Below, one piece after another: positions 8,161 through 16,150 of a stretch of DNA of 64,000 nt. The DNA lies in the NCBI GenBank assembly GCA_041392855.1, contig JAWKLD010000002.1, forward strand, positions 186,001-250,000. Direction: 5' to 3'. The first letter of the stretch is position 1. Each line of letters starts with the position of its first letter. A program made the position numbers and the translations under genes. The notes under the pieces were generated by a model that worked only from the letters and a program-made list of their open reading frames with translations, did no database searches and had not been told where the DNA came from. The stretch is from Flavipsychrobacter sp. (lineage in GTDB: Bacteria; Bacteroidota; Bacteroidia; Chitinophagales; Chitinophagaceae).

Positions 8161-9333
8161 ATGAACCAGCGCAGCATATTTCAGCAACATATAGCACAAA
8201 CCTCCCCAGCCCCTATGGCATTAGACATAGTAAAAGCAAAGGGTAACTATTTATATAGCAGAGAGGGAAAGAAATATCTGGACATAATAGGTGGAATTAG
8301 CGTGTGCAATGTTGGGCATGGGCGGAAAGAAGTATTAGACGCTATTAATAAACAAGCTAATGACTACCTACATATTATGGTATATGGCGAGCTCATCCAA
8401 AGCCCGCAAACAAGCTATGCAGAAAAAATAACCAACCACCTACCTGAAGCGCTCAATTGTGTTTATTTCACCAATTCGGGTGCCGAAGCTACAGAAGGGG
8501 CCATGAAATTGGCCAAAAGAGTGACAGGAAGACATGAGATCATAGCATGTAATAATAGCTATCACGGTTCTACACAAGGAGCACTTAGCATTATAGGGGA
8601 TGAGTACTGGCGTAATGCATACCGTCCTCTATTACCAGGAATCTGGCATTATGATCATAATAGTCAAGAACTTATAGATGCCATAAACGAAAAAACAGCC
8701 TGTGTTATTATAGAACCTATACAGGCAGAAGTTGGTATAGGCATACCTACCATAGAATGGATGCAGCAACTATCAGCAAAATGTGAAGCTACTGGTACTC
8801 TGCTGATAATAGATGAGATACAATGCGGCTTTGGCCGTACAGGTACTTTTTGGGGATTTGAGCATTTTAACATTATACCTGATATTATATTATTAGGAAA
8901 AGCACTAGGCGGTGGCATGCCTCTTGGAGCATTTGTATCCTCTTATAATAATATGCAGGCATTTACTGACAACCCTGTACTAGGTCATATTACCACATTT
9001 GGTGGCCATCCCGTTTCTTGTGCTGCGGGTGCTGCAGCTATGGACATTATTATTGAAGATAAGCTACTAGAGGAAATACCCGAAAAAGAAGCATTATTTC
9101 ACCAACTACTACAACACAATAAGATCAACGCTGTAAGAAGTAAGGGACTACTAATGGCTGTTGAGTTAGAAAATCCCACTGCTGTTTTAGCCTGTATTGA
9201 CCAGTGCCTTAAAAAAGGCTTATTTACCGACTGGTTTCTTTTTGCGCCCCATTGTATCCGCATAGCACCACCACTTACTATTACTCGCGAGGAAATAAAA
9301 ACAGCCTGTGAGATCATCACAAGCTGCTTATAG
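8161..9333 (+). CDS. Class III PLP-dependent aminotransferase (acetylornithine/ornithine-type)
   Basis: This 390-residue fold type I, class III aminotransferase carries the phosphate-binding NSGAEATEGAMKLAKR near residue 104, the cofactor aspartate in IIDEIQCGFGRTG near 220, the Schiff-base lysine in LLGKALGGGMPLGAF near 243, and TFGGHPVSCAAG near 280. Length is normal for the ArgD/RocD/GabT group. The family moves omega-amino groups from N-acetylornithine, ornithine, GABA or similar to 2-oxoglutarate. No arginine-pathway gene is adjacent, so the substrate is left open. The start is fixed by the -7 element five bases upstream. The convergent aquaporin ends 25 bases downstream. Confidence 0.88.
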   Translation: MNQRSIFQQHIAQTSPAPMALDIVKAKGNYLYSREGKKYLDIIGGISVCNVGHGRKEVLDAINKQANDYLHIMVYGELIQSPQTSYAEKITNHLPEALNCVYFTNSGAEATEGAMKLAKRVTGRHEIIACNNSYHGSTQGALSIIGDEYWRNAYRPLLPGIWHYDHNSQELIDAINEKTACVIIEPIQAEVGIGIPTIEWMQQLSAKCEATGTLLIIDEIQCGFGRTGTFWGFEHFNIIPDIILLGKALGGGMPLGAFVSSYNNMQAFTDNPVLGHITTFGGHPVSCAAGAAAMDIIIEDKLLEEIPEKEALFHQLLQHNKINAVRSKGLLMAVELENPTAVLACIDQCLKKGLFTDWFLFAPHCIRIAPPLTITREEIKTACEIITSCL

Positions 9334-9358
9334 TATCATGCTTCAATTTACTTCTTAG

Positions 9359-10057
9359 TTAACCTTCTTTACCGTATAGCATCTTCCATACTATAGCTGC
9401 TACTACACCGCCTACTATTGGCGCTACAACAAACAGCCATAGTTGCGACATAGCTTTGCCCCCCGCAAATATTGCCGGACCTAAACTACGTGCAGGATTA
9501 ACTGATGTGCCTGTTATTGGAATAGCAACCATATGTATTAATACGAGCGTAAGACCTATAGCTAAACCCGCCATATTCGCATTACCCATTTTAGAGGTAG
9601 TAGCAAAAATTACAAATAGGAATAAGAAGGTCATCACTGCTTCAGTAAGGAATGCTGCACTTTGCGAATAACCGCCCAGATAGCCTTCTCCCCATCCGTT
9701 GGACCCTAAAGCCCATTCGCCCATAGTAAAACCCGGCATACCTGTTTGTATAGTATACAGCACCCATGCTGCAATTACAGCTCCTATCATTTGCCCTACA
9801 ATATAACCTACAGTATCTGCCACACTAATTTTGCCAGCGACTAGCATGGAAATAGTAATCGCAGGATTGATATGACAACCAGATATTGGTCCTATGGCAT
9901 AAGCCATTACTACTACAGCGAGACCAAAAGCTAGCGAAATACCAAGTAAACCTAAACCGCTTGGTCCTGTAGAAGAGATGCCTGCTACTACGGCTGCGCC
10001 GCAACCAAATAATACTAAGGAGAAAGTACCGATCAGCTCGGCGATGTATTTTTTCAT
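9359..10057 (-). CDS. aqpZ: Aquaporin Z-type water channel
   Basis: This 232-residue MIP-family channel has six membrane helices and the two pore loops GCHINPAIT and GTSVNPARS. The aromatic/arginine filter residues known from E. coli AqpZ are conserved in context: Phe in LAFGLAV, His in LIHMVAIP, Thr in ITGTSVNP and Arg in NPARS. An orthodox water-selective channel is therefore more likely than a glycerol facilitator. The ATG at 10057 (MKKYIAELIG) is preferred over a TTG at 10081, because that TTG forms part of a -7-like element (TATATTTTG, minus, 10079-10087). Confidence 0.92.
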   Translation of the reverse strand: MKKYIAELIGTFSLVLFGCGAAVVAGISSTGPSGLGLLGISLAFGLAVVVMAYAIGPISGCHINPAITISMLVAGKISVADTVGYIVGQMIGAVIAAWVLYTIQTGMPGFTMGEWALGSNGWGEGYLGGYSQSAAFLTEAVMTFLFLFVIFATTSKMGNANMAGLAIGLTLVLIHMVAIPITGTSVNPARSLGPAIFAGGKAMSQLWLFVVAPIVGGVVAAIVWKMLYGKEG

Positions 10058-10149
10058 AATAGTTGGATTTTGTGGTATCAAAATATAAAAATATCCATTA
10101 TTACTATATAGAACTTGTTCATTATGAATTAACTAGTTATCAACATAAT

Positions 10150-10202
10150 ATAAAGACTGTAAATGGCAGTCTTTATAACTATCTTATTATTAATACTTTA
10201 TT
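10150..10202. repeat. Hairpin-containing direct repeat, copy A
   Basis: This 53-base segment is about 83% identical (44 of 53 by eye) to 11405-11457, including an 18-base perfect core that starts TAACTATC. It begins with a hairpin (ATAAAGACTG paired with CAGTCTTTAT, 10150-10176, 7-base loop). Unusually for a terminator-like element it lies between two divergent genes, the aquaporin and the Crp/Fnr regulator. Confidence 0.75.
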
Positions 10203-10253
10203 AAAGCAGTTCTATTTACTCCTTATATTGCTATTGCTAATTACAAATTAACT

Positions 10254-10814
10254 ATGAAGCAATTCTTATTAGATATATATAGAATTGATGTTAGAATTCT
10301 TGAAGAGTACCTTTCTCATTGGTCAGAATATTCTGTAAATAAGAAGACAATTATATCAGAACCAGAAAAAAAGGAACGTTATTTATATTTTGTAAAAGAA
10401 GGAATTCAAAAATCATATTATCTAAATGATGGGAAGCAGCATGTAATGTTTTTTGCTTACGCTCCGTCATTTAGCGGTGTGGTCGAGTCCTTTTTTACCC
10501 AAACACCTTCCAGATACTACCTTGAAACTATTACGGATAGTAAATTCTTACGTATCTCGTACACAAAACATATGCAACTATTAGAAAAGCACCGTGAGCT
10601 TGAAACTCTTTTTAGAAAGATAATGGAACAGTTTTTACTAAACGTAATAGAAAGACATCATGAGCTTTTAGCATTTAATGTTGAAACTCGTTTTAAAAAG
10701 TTCATAAAAAGAAGTCCACATCTACTCAATATGGTTGCTCAAAAAGATATAGCCTCCTATTTACGAATTGACCAAACCAATTTCAGTAAATTAATCAATA
10801 CTATTAGTCTATAA
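10254..10814 (+). CDS. Crp/Fnr-family transcriptional regulator
   Basis: This 186-residue protein has a cyclic-nucleotide-binding-like jelly-roll domain (about residues 10-115; YLYFVKEGIQKSYYLNDGKQHVMFF) and a C-terminal helix-turn-helix (about 150-183; VETRFKKFIKRSPHLLNMVAQKDIASYLRI, DQTNFSKLI). It has no FNR-type cysteines. This short form is common in Bacteroidota, where the ligand is generally unknown. The C-terminus stops shortly after the recognition helix (NTISL), a little earlier than usual (many family members end near 190-195). It precedes an exported NTF2-like gene by 67 bases to that gene's likely start. Codons are AT-rich compared with neighbours. Confidence 0.85.
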   Translation: MKQFLLDIYRIDVRILEEYLSHWSEYSVNKKTIISEPEKKERYLYFVKEGIQKSYYLNDGKQHVMFFAYAPSFSGVVESFFTQTPSRYYLETITDSKFLRISYTKHMQLLEKHRELETLFRKIMEQFLLNVIERHHELLAFNVETRFKKFIKRSPHLLNMVAQKDIASYLRIDQTNFSKLINTISL

Positions 10815-10881
10815 AATCTTGGTTTTTACCAAGAAAGAAAGGACTAACAATCCTGATTTTTGCTTCATTATTAATCTAAAA

Positions 10882-11331
10882 ATGAAGACAATGAAATATT
10901 TATTGATAATAGCGCTCGCTATACTATCATTCAATTCTTACGGACAAGAAAAAAAACATAAAATGACAAATCAAGAAGTGGTTAGAACATTTTTAAATGG
11001 ATTTAATGACCCTAAACAAATAAAAATATCCTTAGATCTACTCGCAGAGGATTATAAGTTTAAGAACCCAATAGTATCGTTAAATTCAAAAGCAGAATTT
11101 ATAGCACTAGCTAAAGAAATCGGTAGTGTTATAACTGGTATAGAGATCATTAATATGGCTGAAAATGGCAACTGGGTAGCTACATTTTACAATTTTAATT
11201 CTTCCATTCAAGGGCTTGAATCAAATACGGCATCAGAATGGTTTAAAGTTGAAAATGGCATCATAAAAGAGTCTCACCTAATATACGACACCTCTGAATG
11301 GCGCAAATTCTACGAACAGATGGAAAAATAG
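10882..11331 (+). CDS. Exported NTF2/SnoaL-like protein
   Basis: This protein of about 149 residues has a signal peptide (MKTMKYLLIIALAILSFNSYGQ) and a SnoaL/NTF2-like cone fold: VVRTFLNGFNDPKQIKISLDLL, LLAEDYKFKNPIVSLNSKAEFI, and WFKVENGIIKESHLIYD near the end. Such folds bind or turn over small hydrophobic ligands, but no catalytic residues can be assigned. An upstream in-frame ATG at 10819 would put 21 residues before the signal peptide, so 10882 (or 10891) is preferred. It is probably co-transcribed with the Crp/Fnr regulator. The gene pair is bracketed by the two copies of a 53-base hairpin repeat. Confidence 0.75.
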   Translation: MKTMKYLLIIALAILSFNSYGQEKKHKMTNQEVVRTFLNGFNDPKQIKISLDLLAEDYKFKNPIVSLNSKAEFIALAKEIGSVITGIEIINMAENGNWVATFYNFNSSIQGLESNTASEWFKVENGIIKESHLIYDTSEWRKFYEQMEK

Positions 11332-11404
11332 ACATATTCCTTACCTACTTAAATAGGCACAATAGCTTTTACTATGATTTCTCTGCATATTTCCCATTAA
11401 CAAT

Positions 11405-11457
11405 AAAAAGGCTGCCAATGGCAGCCTTTTTAACTATCTTATTATTAACCTTTTATT
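11405..11457. repeat. Hairpin-containing direct repeat, copy B, acting as bidirectional terminator
   Basis: The first half (11405-11431) is a perfect 12-bp stem (AAAAAGGCTGCC paired with GGCAGCCTTTTT) with a 3-base loop, an intrinsic terminator for both the NTF2-like gene and the convergent lipoprotein gene. The second half repeats the sequence downstream of the hairpin of copy A at 10150-10202. Confidence 0.8.
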
Positions 11458-12297
11458 CTATGGAAGAGTCACAACTCTACCTACATTATTTACAGTAACG
11501 GTTGCTTTATTATCACAAGCTCCATCCCCATAGTCTACAAACCTATGTGTGAAACCCGCTGGGATAACTCTAATTACACCTTTATTAATGTAATTACAGC
11601 TAAATGAAACGTTTAAAGGCTTTACGACTTCTGTAGTAAACACTTCACCATTAGCTCTTGTCATTTCGCCAAACCCATCTACAGAATAAACATTATCAGT
11701 CACATCTAGGGTTTGTTCCCCTGCAACCATAGTAAGTGTACGTTTGCTATCTGCCTTAAGTGTTCCGCCTCCATTTTTAAGGACAACTTCCCCTTTTACT
11801 TCTTCAGTATAATAAAGTTGGTTTTGCATATTTCTACCTACGGCAGTGATCTTTCTTATACCAGACACTCTATTTCCGTCAACAGTATAAAACTGAGGCT
11901 CGACCCTATGGTAGTAGTTTGCAGTTCTATAATCTCCTTCATAGAAAACATTTAGCTTACCTGTTCTAACTCTTCCATCGTAAGAGATACAACCAGTATT
12001 ACCAAAATCTATTAATATTCTCTTAGGTGTTGTTGCTGTGTCATGTATTATCGTAGCGCAGGCAGCTAGTGGGTTTTCACCACCTTTCAATGAGCCTGTA
12101 CCCCCATATTGTGCTCTCATCACAATTTCATCCAAATCATCAAAAGACTGTTGTATCAATACGAGGTCTTCAGCATAACCAGTATTTTCGGTGGTTGTAT
12201 CATTATCATCATCTTTTTTACAAGCCGAGAAAACCGTAATACATGACAACAGTACTACTAAACCTAAACGATAAGCACTTCTACTTAGCATAAACAT
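11458..12297 (-). CDS. Hypothetical lipoprotein
   Basis: This 279-residue protein begins with a lipoprotein signal (MFMLSRSAYRLGLVVLLSCI, lipobox VFSAC with Cys26). An acidic Asp/Thr/Glu tract, typical of outer-membrane or surface lipoproteins, follows (KKDDDNDTTTENT). I do not recognise a domain. The body looks beta-rich and includes RILIDFGNTGCISYDGRVRTG, a segment seen in uncharacterised Bacteroidota lipoproteins. The gene stands alone between the repeat-type terminator and the ugd promoter region. The start could be the ATG at 12291. Confidence 0.75.
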   Translation of the reverse strand: MFMLSRSAYRLGLVVLLSCITVFSACKKDDDNDTTTENTGYAEDLVLIQQSFDDLDEIVMRAQYGGTGSLKGGENPLAACATIIHDTATTPKRILIDFGNTGCISYDGRVRTGKLNVFYEGDYRTANYYHRVEPQFYTVDGNRVSGIRKITAVGRNMQNQLYYTEEVKGEVVLKNGGGTLKADSKRTLTMVAGEQTLDVTDNVYSVDGFGEMTRANGEVFTTEVVKPLNVSFSCNYINKGVIRVIPAGFTHRFVDYGDGACDNKATVTVNNVGRVVTLP

Positions 12298-12394
12298 ATT
12301 TTTTAAAGGACTAATGCGGATATAAATATAATATAAACCGCGTATATTTTTCTAAGAAGTAACATACCAACCTGTGCTACCGAAAATTTATAAC

Positions 12395-12402
12395 TACATT
12401 TG
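12395..12402 (+). promoter_or_regulatory. -7 promoter element of ugd
   Basis: TACATTTG is a full consensus match. Its last three bases form an in-frame TTG that could be mistaken for a start codon. With transcription starting a few bases after the element, the true start must be the ATG at 12424. Confidence 0.6.
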
Positions 12403-12423
12403 CGCAAAATTATCCTTATTTAT

Positions 12424-13770
12424 ATGCAATTAGCAATTATTGGCACGGGTTACGTTGGGTTAGTTACAGGCACTTGTTTTGCTGAAACAGGCAACGATGT
12501 AGTGTGTATAGACATTGATAAAAATAAAGTAGAGAAATTACGTAAGGGAGAAACACCTATTTATGAACCAGGACTAGACGTATTACTGGAAAGAAACATC
12601 AAAGAAAATAGAATATCTTTTACTACAGATATTAATGAGGGCATTAAAGATGCCAAGGTAATTTTCTTAGCCTTACCTACCCCTCCTGGTAAAGATGGCG
12701 CTGCAGATCTACAATACGTTCTTCAAGTAGCAGAAGACCTGAGCAAAATAATTGACAAATACACTGTTATAGTAAATAAGAGCACTGTACCTGTAGGTAC
12801 TGCAGAAAAGGTTACTGCAGTATTAGCACAAAACTTGGATCGTGAACTATTTGATGTAGTTTCTAACCCGGAGTTTTTGCGTGAAGGGGTTGCAGTAGAT
12901 GATTTCTTAAAACCCGACCGTGTAGTGATAGGAACCTCTTCAGAGAAGGCAAGAAAAATAATGGATGAGCTATATCAACCTTTTGTGCGCCAGGGCAACC
13001 CTATATATTTCATGAATGAGCGTTCTTCTGAGATGACAAAATATGCAGCTAACTCTTACCTAGCTATGCGTATCTCTTTCATGAACGAAATGGCCAACCT
13101 ATGTGAACGTGCAGGAGCTGATGTAGATATGGTACGTGTGGGTATGGGTAGCGATAGCCGTATAGGCAAACGATTCCTTTTCCCGGGTGTTGGTTATGGC
13201 GGTAGCTGTTTCCCAAAAGATGTTCAAGCATTGGCACGTACCGCTCGTGAATACGATTACGATTTCAAACTCGTAGAAACTACCATGAGTGTGAATGACA
13301 GACAAAAAACGATTCTTGGAAGCAAAATAAAAGAGGTTTTTGGCAACGACCTGAGCAGCAAAACTTTTGCGGTCTGGGGTCTGGCGTTTAAACCTGAAAC
13401 TGACGACATCAGAGAAGCACCGGCTTTAGAACTAATAAAAGAACTAAAAGAGGCAGGAGCTACAGTAAGAGCTTTTGACCCTGAAGCTATGCCTAATGTA
13501 AAAGCTATTTTTGGCGATGATGTTTACTTTGCTAAAGATCAATACGATACACTTAGCGGCGCAGACGCTCTAATAATCGCTACAGAATGGAGCGAGTTCC
13601 GCAATCCAAACTTCGGACGAATAGACGAAGCGTTAAAAACGCCATTTATTTTCGACGGGCGTAACGTATTCTCTTTAGACAAAATGCAGGAACTGGGATT
13701 CTATTACGAAAGCATGGGTAGAGCAACAATACATGAAGGACTAAGAAAGAAACTACCTGTACAAGCATAA
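12424..13770 (+). CDS. ugd: UDP-glucose 6-dehydrogenase
   Basis: This 448-residue enzyme oxidises UDP-glucose to UDP-glucuronate with two NAD+. It has an N-terminal Rossmann fold (MQLAIIGTGYVGLVTG), the STVPVGTA loop, the central SNPEFLREGVAVDDF segment, and the catalytic cysteine in GVGYGGSCFPKD (Cys262). The C-terminal nucleotide-binding domain contains WGLAFKPETDDIREAPAL. Length is typical. ATG at 12424 is chosen because the only upstream in-frame start lies inside the -7 element. The product feeds the next gene, 28 bases downstream. Confidence 0.95.
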   Translation: MQLAIIGTGYVGLVTGTCFAETGNDVVCIDIDKNKVEKLRKGETPIYEPGLDVLLERNIKENRISFTTDINEGIKDAKVIFLALPTPPGKDGAADLQYVLQVAEDLSKIIDKYTVIVNKSTVPVGTAEKVTAVLAQNLDRELFDVVSNPEFLREGVAVDDFLKPDRVVIGTSSEKARKIMDELYQPFVRQGNPIYFMNERSSEMTKYAANSYLAMRISFMNEMANLCERAGADVDMVRVGMGSDSRIGKRFLFPGVGYGGSCFPKDVQALARTAREYDYDFKLVETTMSVNDRQKTILGSKIKEVFGNDLSSKTFAVWGLAFKPETDDIREAPALELIKELKEAGATVRAFDPEAMPNVKAIFGDDVYFAKDQYDTLSGADALIIATEWSEFRNPNFGRIDEALKTPFIFDGRNVFSLDKMQELGFYYESMGRATIHEGLRKKLPVQA

Positions 13771-13798
13771 AATTATTGATACCCACCAAACATAAAAC

Positions 13799-14740
13799 AT
13801 GAGTAAGAAAAAAAGAGTATTAGTAACTGGAGCAGCAGGCTTTTTAGGTTCTCACCTGTGCGACCGCTTTATAAAAGAAGGTTGTGAAGTAATAGGCATG
13901 GACAACCTGCTTACGGGTAACATAAAAAATATTGAGCACCTTTTCCCTAGAGAAGATTTTACTTTCTATCATCACGACGTGACCAAATTCGTTCACGTAC
14001 CTGGCGATATCGATTATATCATGCACTTTGCGTCTCCGGCTAGTCCTATAGACTATTTGAAGATGCCAATACAAACTCTAAAAGTAGGCGCCCTAGGCAC
14101 ACATAATCTTTTAGGTTTGGCTAAAGCTAAAGGAGCCCGCATACTTGTAGCTTCTACATCAGAAGTATATGGAGACCCTCTGGTGCATCCACAAACAGAA
14201 GAATACTGGGGAAATGTAAACCCAATAGGCCCACGTGGCGTATACGACGAAGCAAAGCGCTTTATGGAAAGTATCACTATGGCTTACCATAACTACCATC
14301 AGGTAGAAACACGCATCGTTCGTATCTTCAATACTTATGGGCCAAGAATGAGACTGGATGACGGACGCGCACTACCAACATTTATGAGCCAAGCATTAAG
14401 AGGTGAAGATGTAACCGTATTTGGTGACGGTTCTCAAACTCGTTCTTTCTGCTATTGCGATGACTTAGTAGATGGTATTTATCGTTTATTATTATCTGAC
14501 TATCACCTACCTGTCAATGTGGGTAATCCTGTAGAGATCAGTTTAAAAGACTTTGCAGAAGAAGTCATTGCACTTACAGGATCGAAATCTAAGATTATTT
14601 ACGAACCGCTACCACAAGACGACCCTAAACAACGCCAACCGAACATTACTAAGGCTAAAGAACTACTTGGATGGGAACCAAAAGTAGACCGTAGTGAAGG
14701 GTTGAAAAGAACACTAGAATACTTCAAAAAGCACATTTAA
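13799..14740 (+). CDS. uxs: UDP-glucuronate decarboxylase (UDP-xylose synthase)
   Basis: This 313-residue extended short-chain dehydrogenase has NAD-binding GAAGFLGSHL at residues 11-20, the catalytic Tyr149 and Lys153 in YDEAK, and ARILVASTSEVYGDP. The motif HFASPASPIDY is characteristic of the soluble bacterial UXS group. It converts UDP-glucuronate to UDP-xylose and CO2 via a 4-keto intermediate. Directly downstream of ugd, it completes a two-step route from UDP-glucose to UDP-xylose, probably for a surface or exported polysaccharide. An intrinsic terminator follows at 14762-14790. Confidence 0.93.
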   Translation: MSKKKRVLVTGAAGFLGSHLCDRFIKEGCEVIGMDNLLTGNIKNIEHLFPREDFTFYHHDVTKFVHVPGDIDYIMHFASPASPIDYLKMPIQTLKVGALGTHNLLGLAKAKGARILVASTSEVYGDPLVHPQTEEYWGNVNPIGPRGVYDEAKRFMESITMAYHNYHQVETRIVRIFNTYGPRMRLDDGRALPTFMSQALRGEDVTVFGDGSQTRSFCYCDDLVDGIYRLLLSDYHLPVNVGNPVEISLKDFAEEVIALTGSKSKIIYEPLPQDDPKQRQPNITKAKELLGWEPKVDRSEGLKRTLEYFKKHI

Positions 14741-14761
14741 CCATTGTGCATTACTATATAG

Positions 14762-14790
14762 AAAGCCTCGCGGTATCGCGGGGCTTTTTT
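14762..14790 (+). terminator. Terminator of the ugd-uxs operon
   Basis: An 11-bp GC-rich stem (AAAGCCTCGCG paired with CGCGGGGCTTT, one G-U pair) with loop GTAT is followed by six Ts. Confidence 0.85.
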
Positions 14791-14804
14791 GTACCTTCAA
14801 CTCC

Positions 14805-14978
14805 ATGAAAAACAACCTGCTAAAGAAACTTGGCGAAATAGTTGTGATATTTTTACTACAGCTTGCTTTATGGCTTATTATAAACGACTTTAAGCTTAAC
14901 ATGCGCTATGTAGCTATCTCTTTAGCAATATCAGTAGTGGTTATCTTTGCAATACCACGTGCTAAAAGCAAGGAATAA
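14805..14978 (+). CDS. Small two-helix membrane protein
   Basis: This 57-residue ORF starts ATG AAA AAC AAC and reads MKNNLLKKLGEIVVIFLLQL, then a second hydrophobic stretch (YVAISLAISVVVIFAIP) and a basic tail (RAKSKE). Two transmembrane helices with positive ends suggest an inner-membrane microprotein. TACCTTCA, two mismatches from the -7 element, stands just before the ATG. It is followed after 22 bases by another small membrane ORF and then the AraC regulator, so it may belong to that transcript. No family recognised. Confidence 0.5.
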   Translation: MKNNLLKKLGEIVVIFLLQLALWLIINDFKLNMRYVAISLAISVVVIFAIPRAKSKE

Positions 14979-15000
14979 TATTTTCTCTATCTTAGTGATA

Positions 15001-15204
15001 ATGAAACAGTTCCTATCTACACGTTTTGGTAGGGTATTATTCCTATTTCTACCACCTTTTGTTAGCAAAATAATTAGCAACGACTTTTACATATCGCTAA
15101 AAAACACTGCTATTCTTTTAGCTATATCATCAATTGCAGCATTTATTATTTGGCCACTGGCAGACAGGTTTTTCCACTATCTTATCATAAGGCAAAGCAG
15201 GTGA
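15001..15204 (+). CDS. Small membrane protein coupled to the AraC regulator
   Basis: This 67-residue protein, MKQFLSTRFGRVLFLFLPPF..., has two hydrophobic segments (VLFLFLPPF and NTAILLAISSIAAFIIWPLA) and a basic tail (HYLIIRQSR). The ATG at 15001 is chosen because the 18 codons upstream overlap the previous small ORF. Its stop TGA overlaps the GTG start of the AraC regulator (GTGA at 15201-15204), indicating translational coupling. Function unknown; its position suggests a partner or sensor for the regulator, which is inference. Confidence 0.55.
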   Translation: MKQFLSTRFGRVLFLFLPPFVSKIISNDFYISLKNTAILLAISSIAAFIIWPLADRFFHYLIIRQSR

Positions 15205-16058
15205 ACAGGGATATCATAGACATCAACGACTTCACAATACTTGTAGAAGAAGCAAACAGCATTGAGGAAGCTGTAGATGCTTGCTTTTTTGATGAGCCAG
15301 TAATAGCAGTAGCTTTTTACGGAGCTGGCAATGTACATCTATCAGTCAAGTATGCAGACAAGCAGAAAGACTTTGAGCACACTAAAGGGATGGCACTCTC
15401 CTTCTATGCAGACGAGCAAGTATCTTTTGAACATACTGTCTCTGCCAACAAACCTTTACAATGCATTGTTATAGCCACTACATTAAGGAACTTAGAAAAG
15501 CTCCCTAACCAAGAAGGTGAAATATTTGCCAGCCTGTTACATCAACTCGTGAACCCTACCGATCATTATGTAGAAGGCCCTCTATTTTTTATGACACCGG
15601 AAATGCATGCTGTATTGGAGCAAGTGTTCAACAACAAATATGAAGGCAAAACAAAAATGATGTTCTTTAGAAGTCAGATGACCATATTGTTATCTCATTT
15701 CTTTGGCTACCTCTCAGGCATGAAAGAAGAGGTCGTAAAACAAGAAGAACGCGACAAACTATACCAAGCTAAAGAAATACTACTTAGCAACCTGGAAACG
15801 CCACCTTCTCTTACAGAGCTCTCCAAACAAATAGGCCTTAACAGCTTTAAACTCAAAAAGAATTTTAAAGAACTTTTTGGTGTACCTGTTTTCAAGTATC
15901 TGCAAAACGAAAGGCTTACAAAAGCTCATGACCTGATAAGAACAGGAGACATGACCATACAAGAAGCGGCGTGGCATGTTGGCTATGATAGCCTCAGCTC
16001 TTTTTCTAATGCTTTTGCAAAGAAATATGGCTTTAGGCCAAGTGAAATAAAGCAATAA
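15201..16058 (+). CDS. AraC-family transcriptional regulator
   Basis: This 285-residue protein has an N-terminal half of cupin-like character without a recognised ligand motif. The C-terminal half has the two helix-turn-helix motifs of AraC/XylS proteins (PSLTELSKQIGLNSFKLKKNFKELFG and MTIQEAAWHVGYDSLSSFSNAFAKKYGFRPSEI). The GTG at 15201 is chosen because it overlaps the stop of the preceding small ORF. An earlier in-frame ATG (15150) would overlap it by 55 bases. A tandem 14-base repeat at 16056-16090 straddles its stop and lies before the next operon, a likely binding site. It probably controls the cytochrome-like / DUF1772 / NmrA genes. Confidence 0.88.
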   Translation: MNRDIIDINDFTILVEEANSIEEAVDACFFDEPVIAVAFYGAGNVHLSVKYADKQKDFEHTKGMALSFYADEQVSFEHTVSANKPLQCIVIATTLRNLEKLPNQEGEIFASLLHQLVNPTDHYVEGPLFFMTPEMHAVLEQVFNNKYEGKTKMMFFRSQMTILLSHFFGYLSGMKEEVVKQEERDKLYQAKEILLSNLETPPSLTELSKQIGLNSFKLKKNFKELFGVPVFKYLQNERLTKAHDLIRTGDMTIQEAAWHVGYDSLSSFSNAFAKKYGFRPSEIKQ

Positions 16059-16122
16059 TCCTTTTCGAACAAATCTTAATCCTTTTCAAACCAAGAGCTC
16101 GGCGATAGCCGCTGCACCTTTG
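16056..16122 (+). promoter_or_regulatory. Candidate AraC operator and promoter of the cytochrome-like operon
   Basis: Two direct repeats, TAATCCTTTTCGAA (16056-16069) and TAATCCTTTTCAAA (16077-16090), start 21 bases apart, two helical turns, as is usual for AraC-family half-sites. Downstream, CACCTTTG (16115-16122) is one mismatch from the -7 consensus. The repeats would lie roughly 40-70 bases upstream of the transcription start, suited to activation. Confidence 0.6.
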
Positions 16123-16150
16123 CGTCATCAACTTATTGAAACAATAAACG

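Noticed and set aside
14762..14790. GC-rich hairpin first considered as part of a tRNA
   Set aside because: It has no D- or T-arm sequence and is followed by six Ts; it is a terminator.
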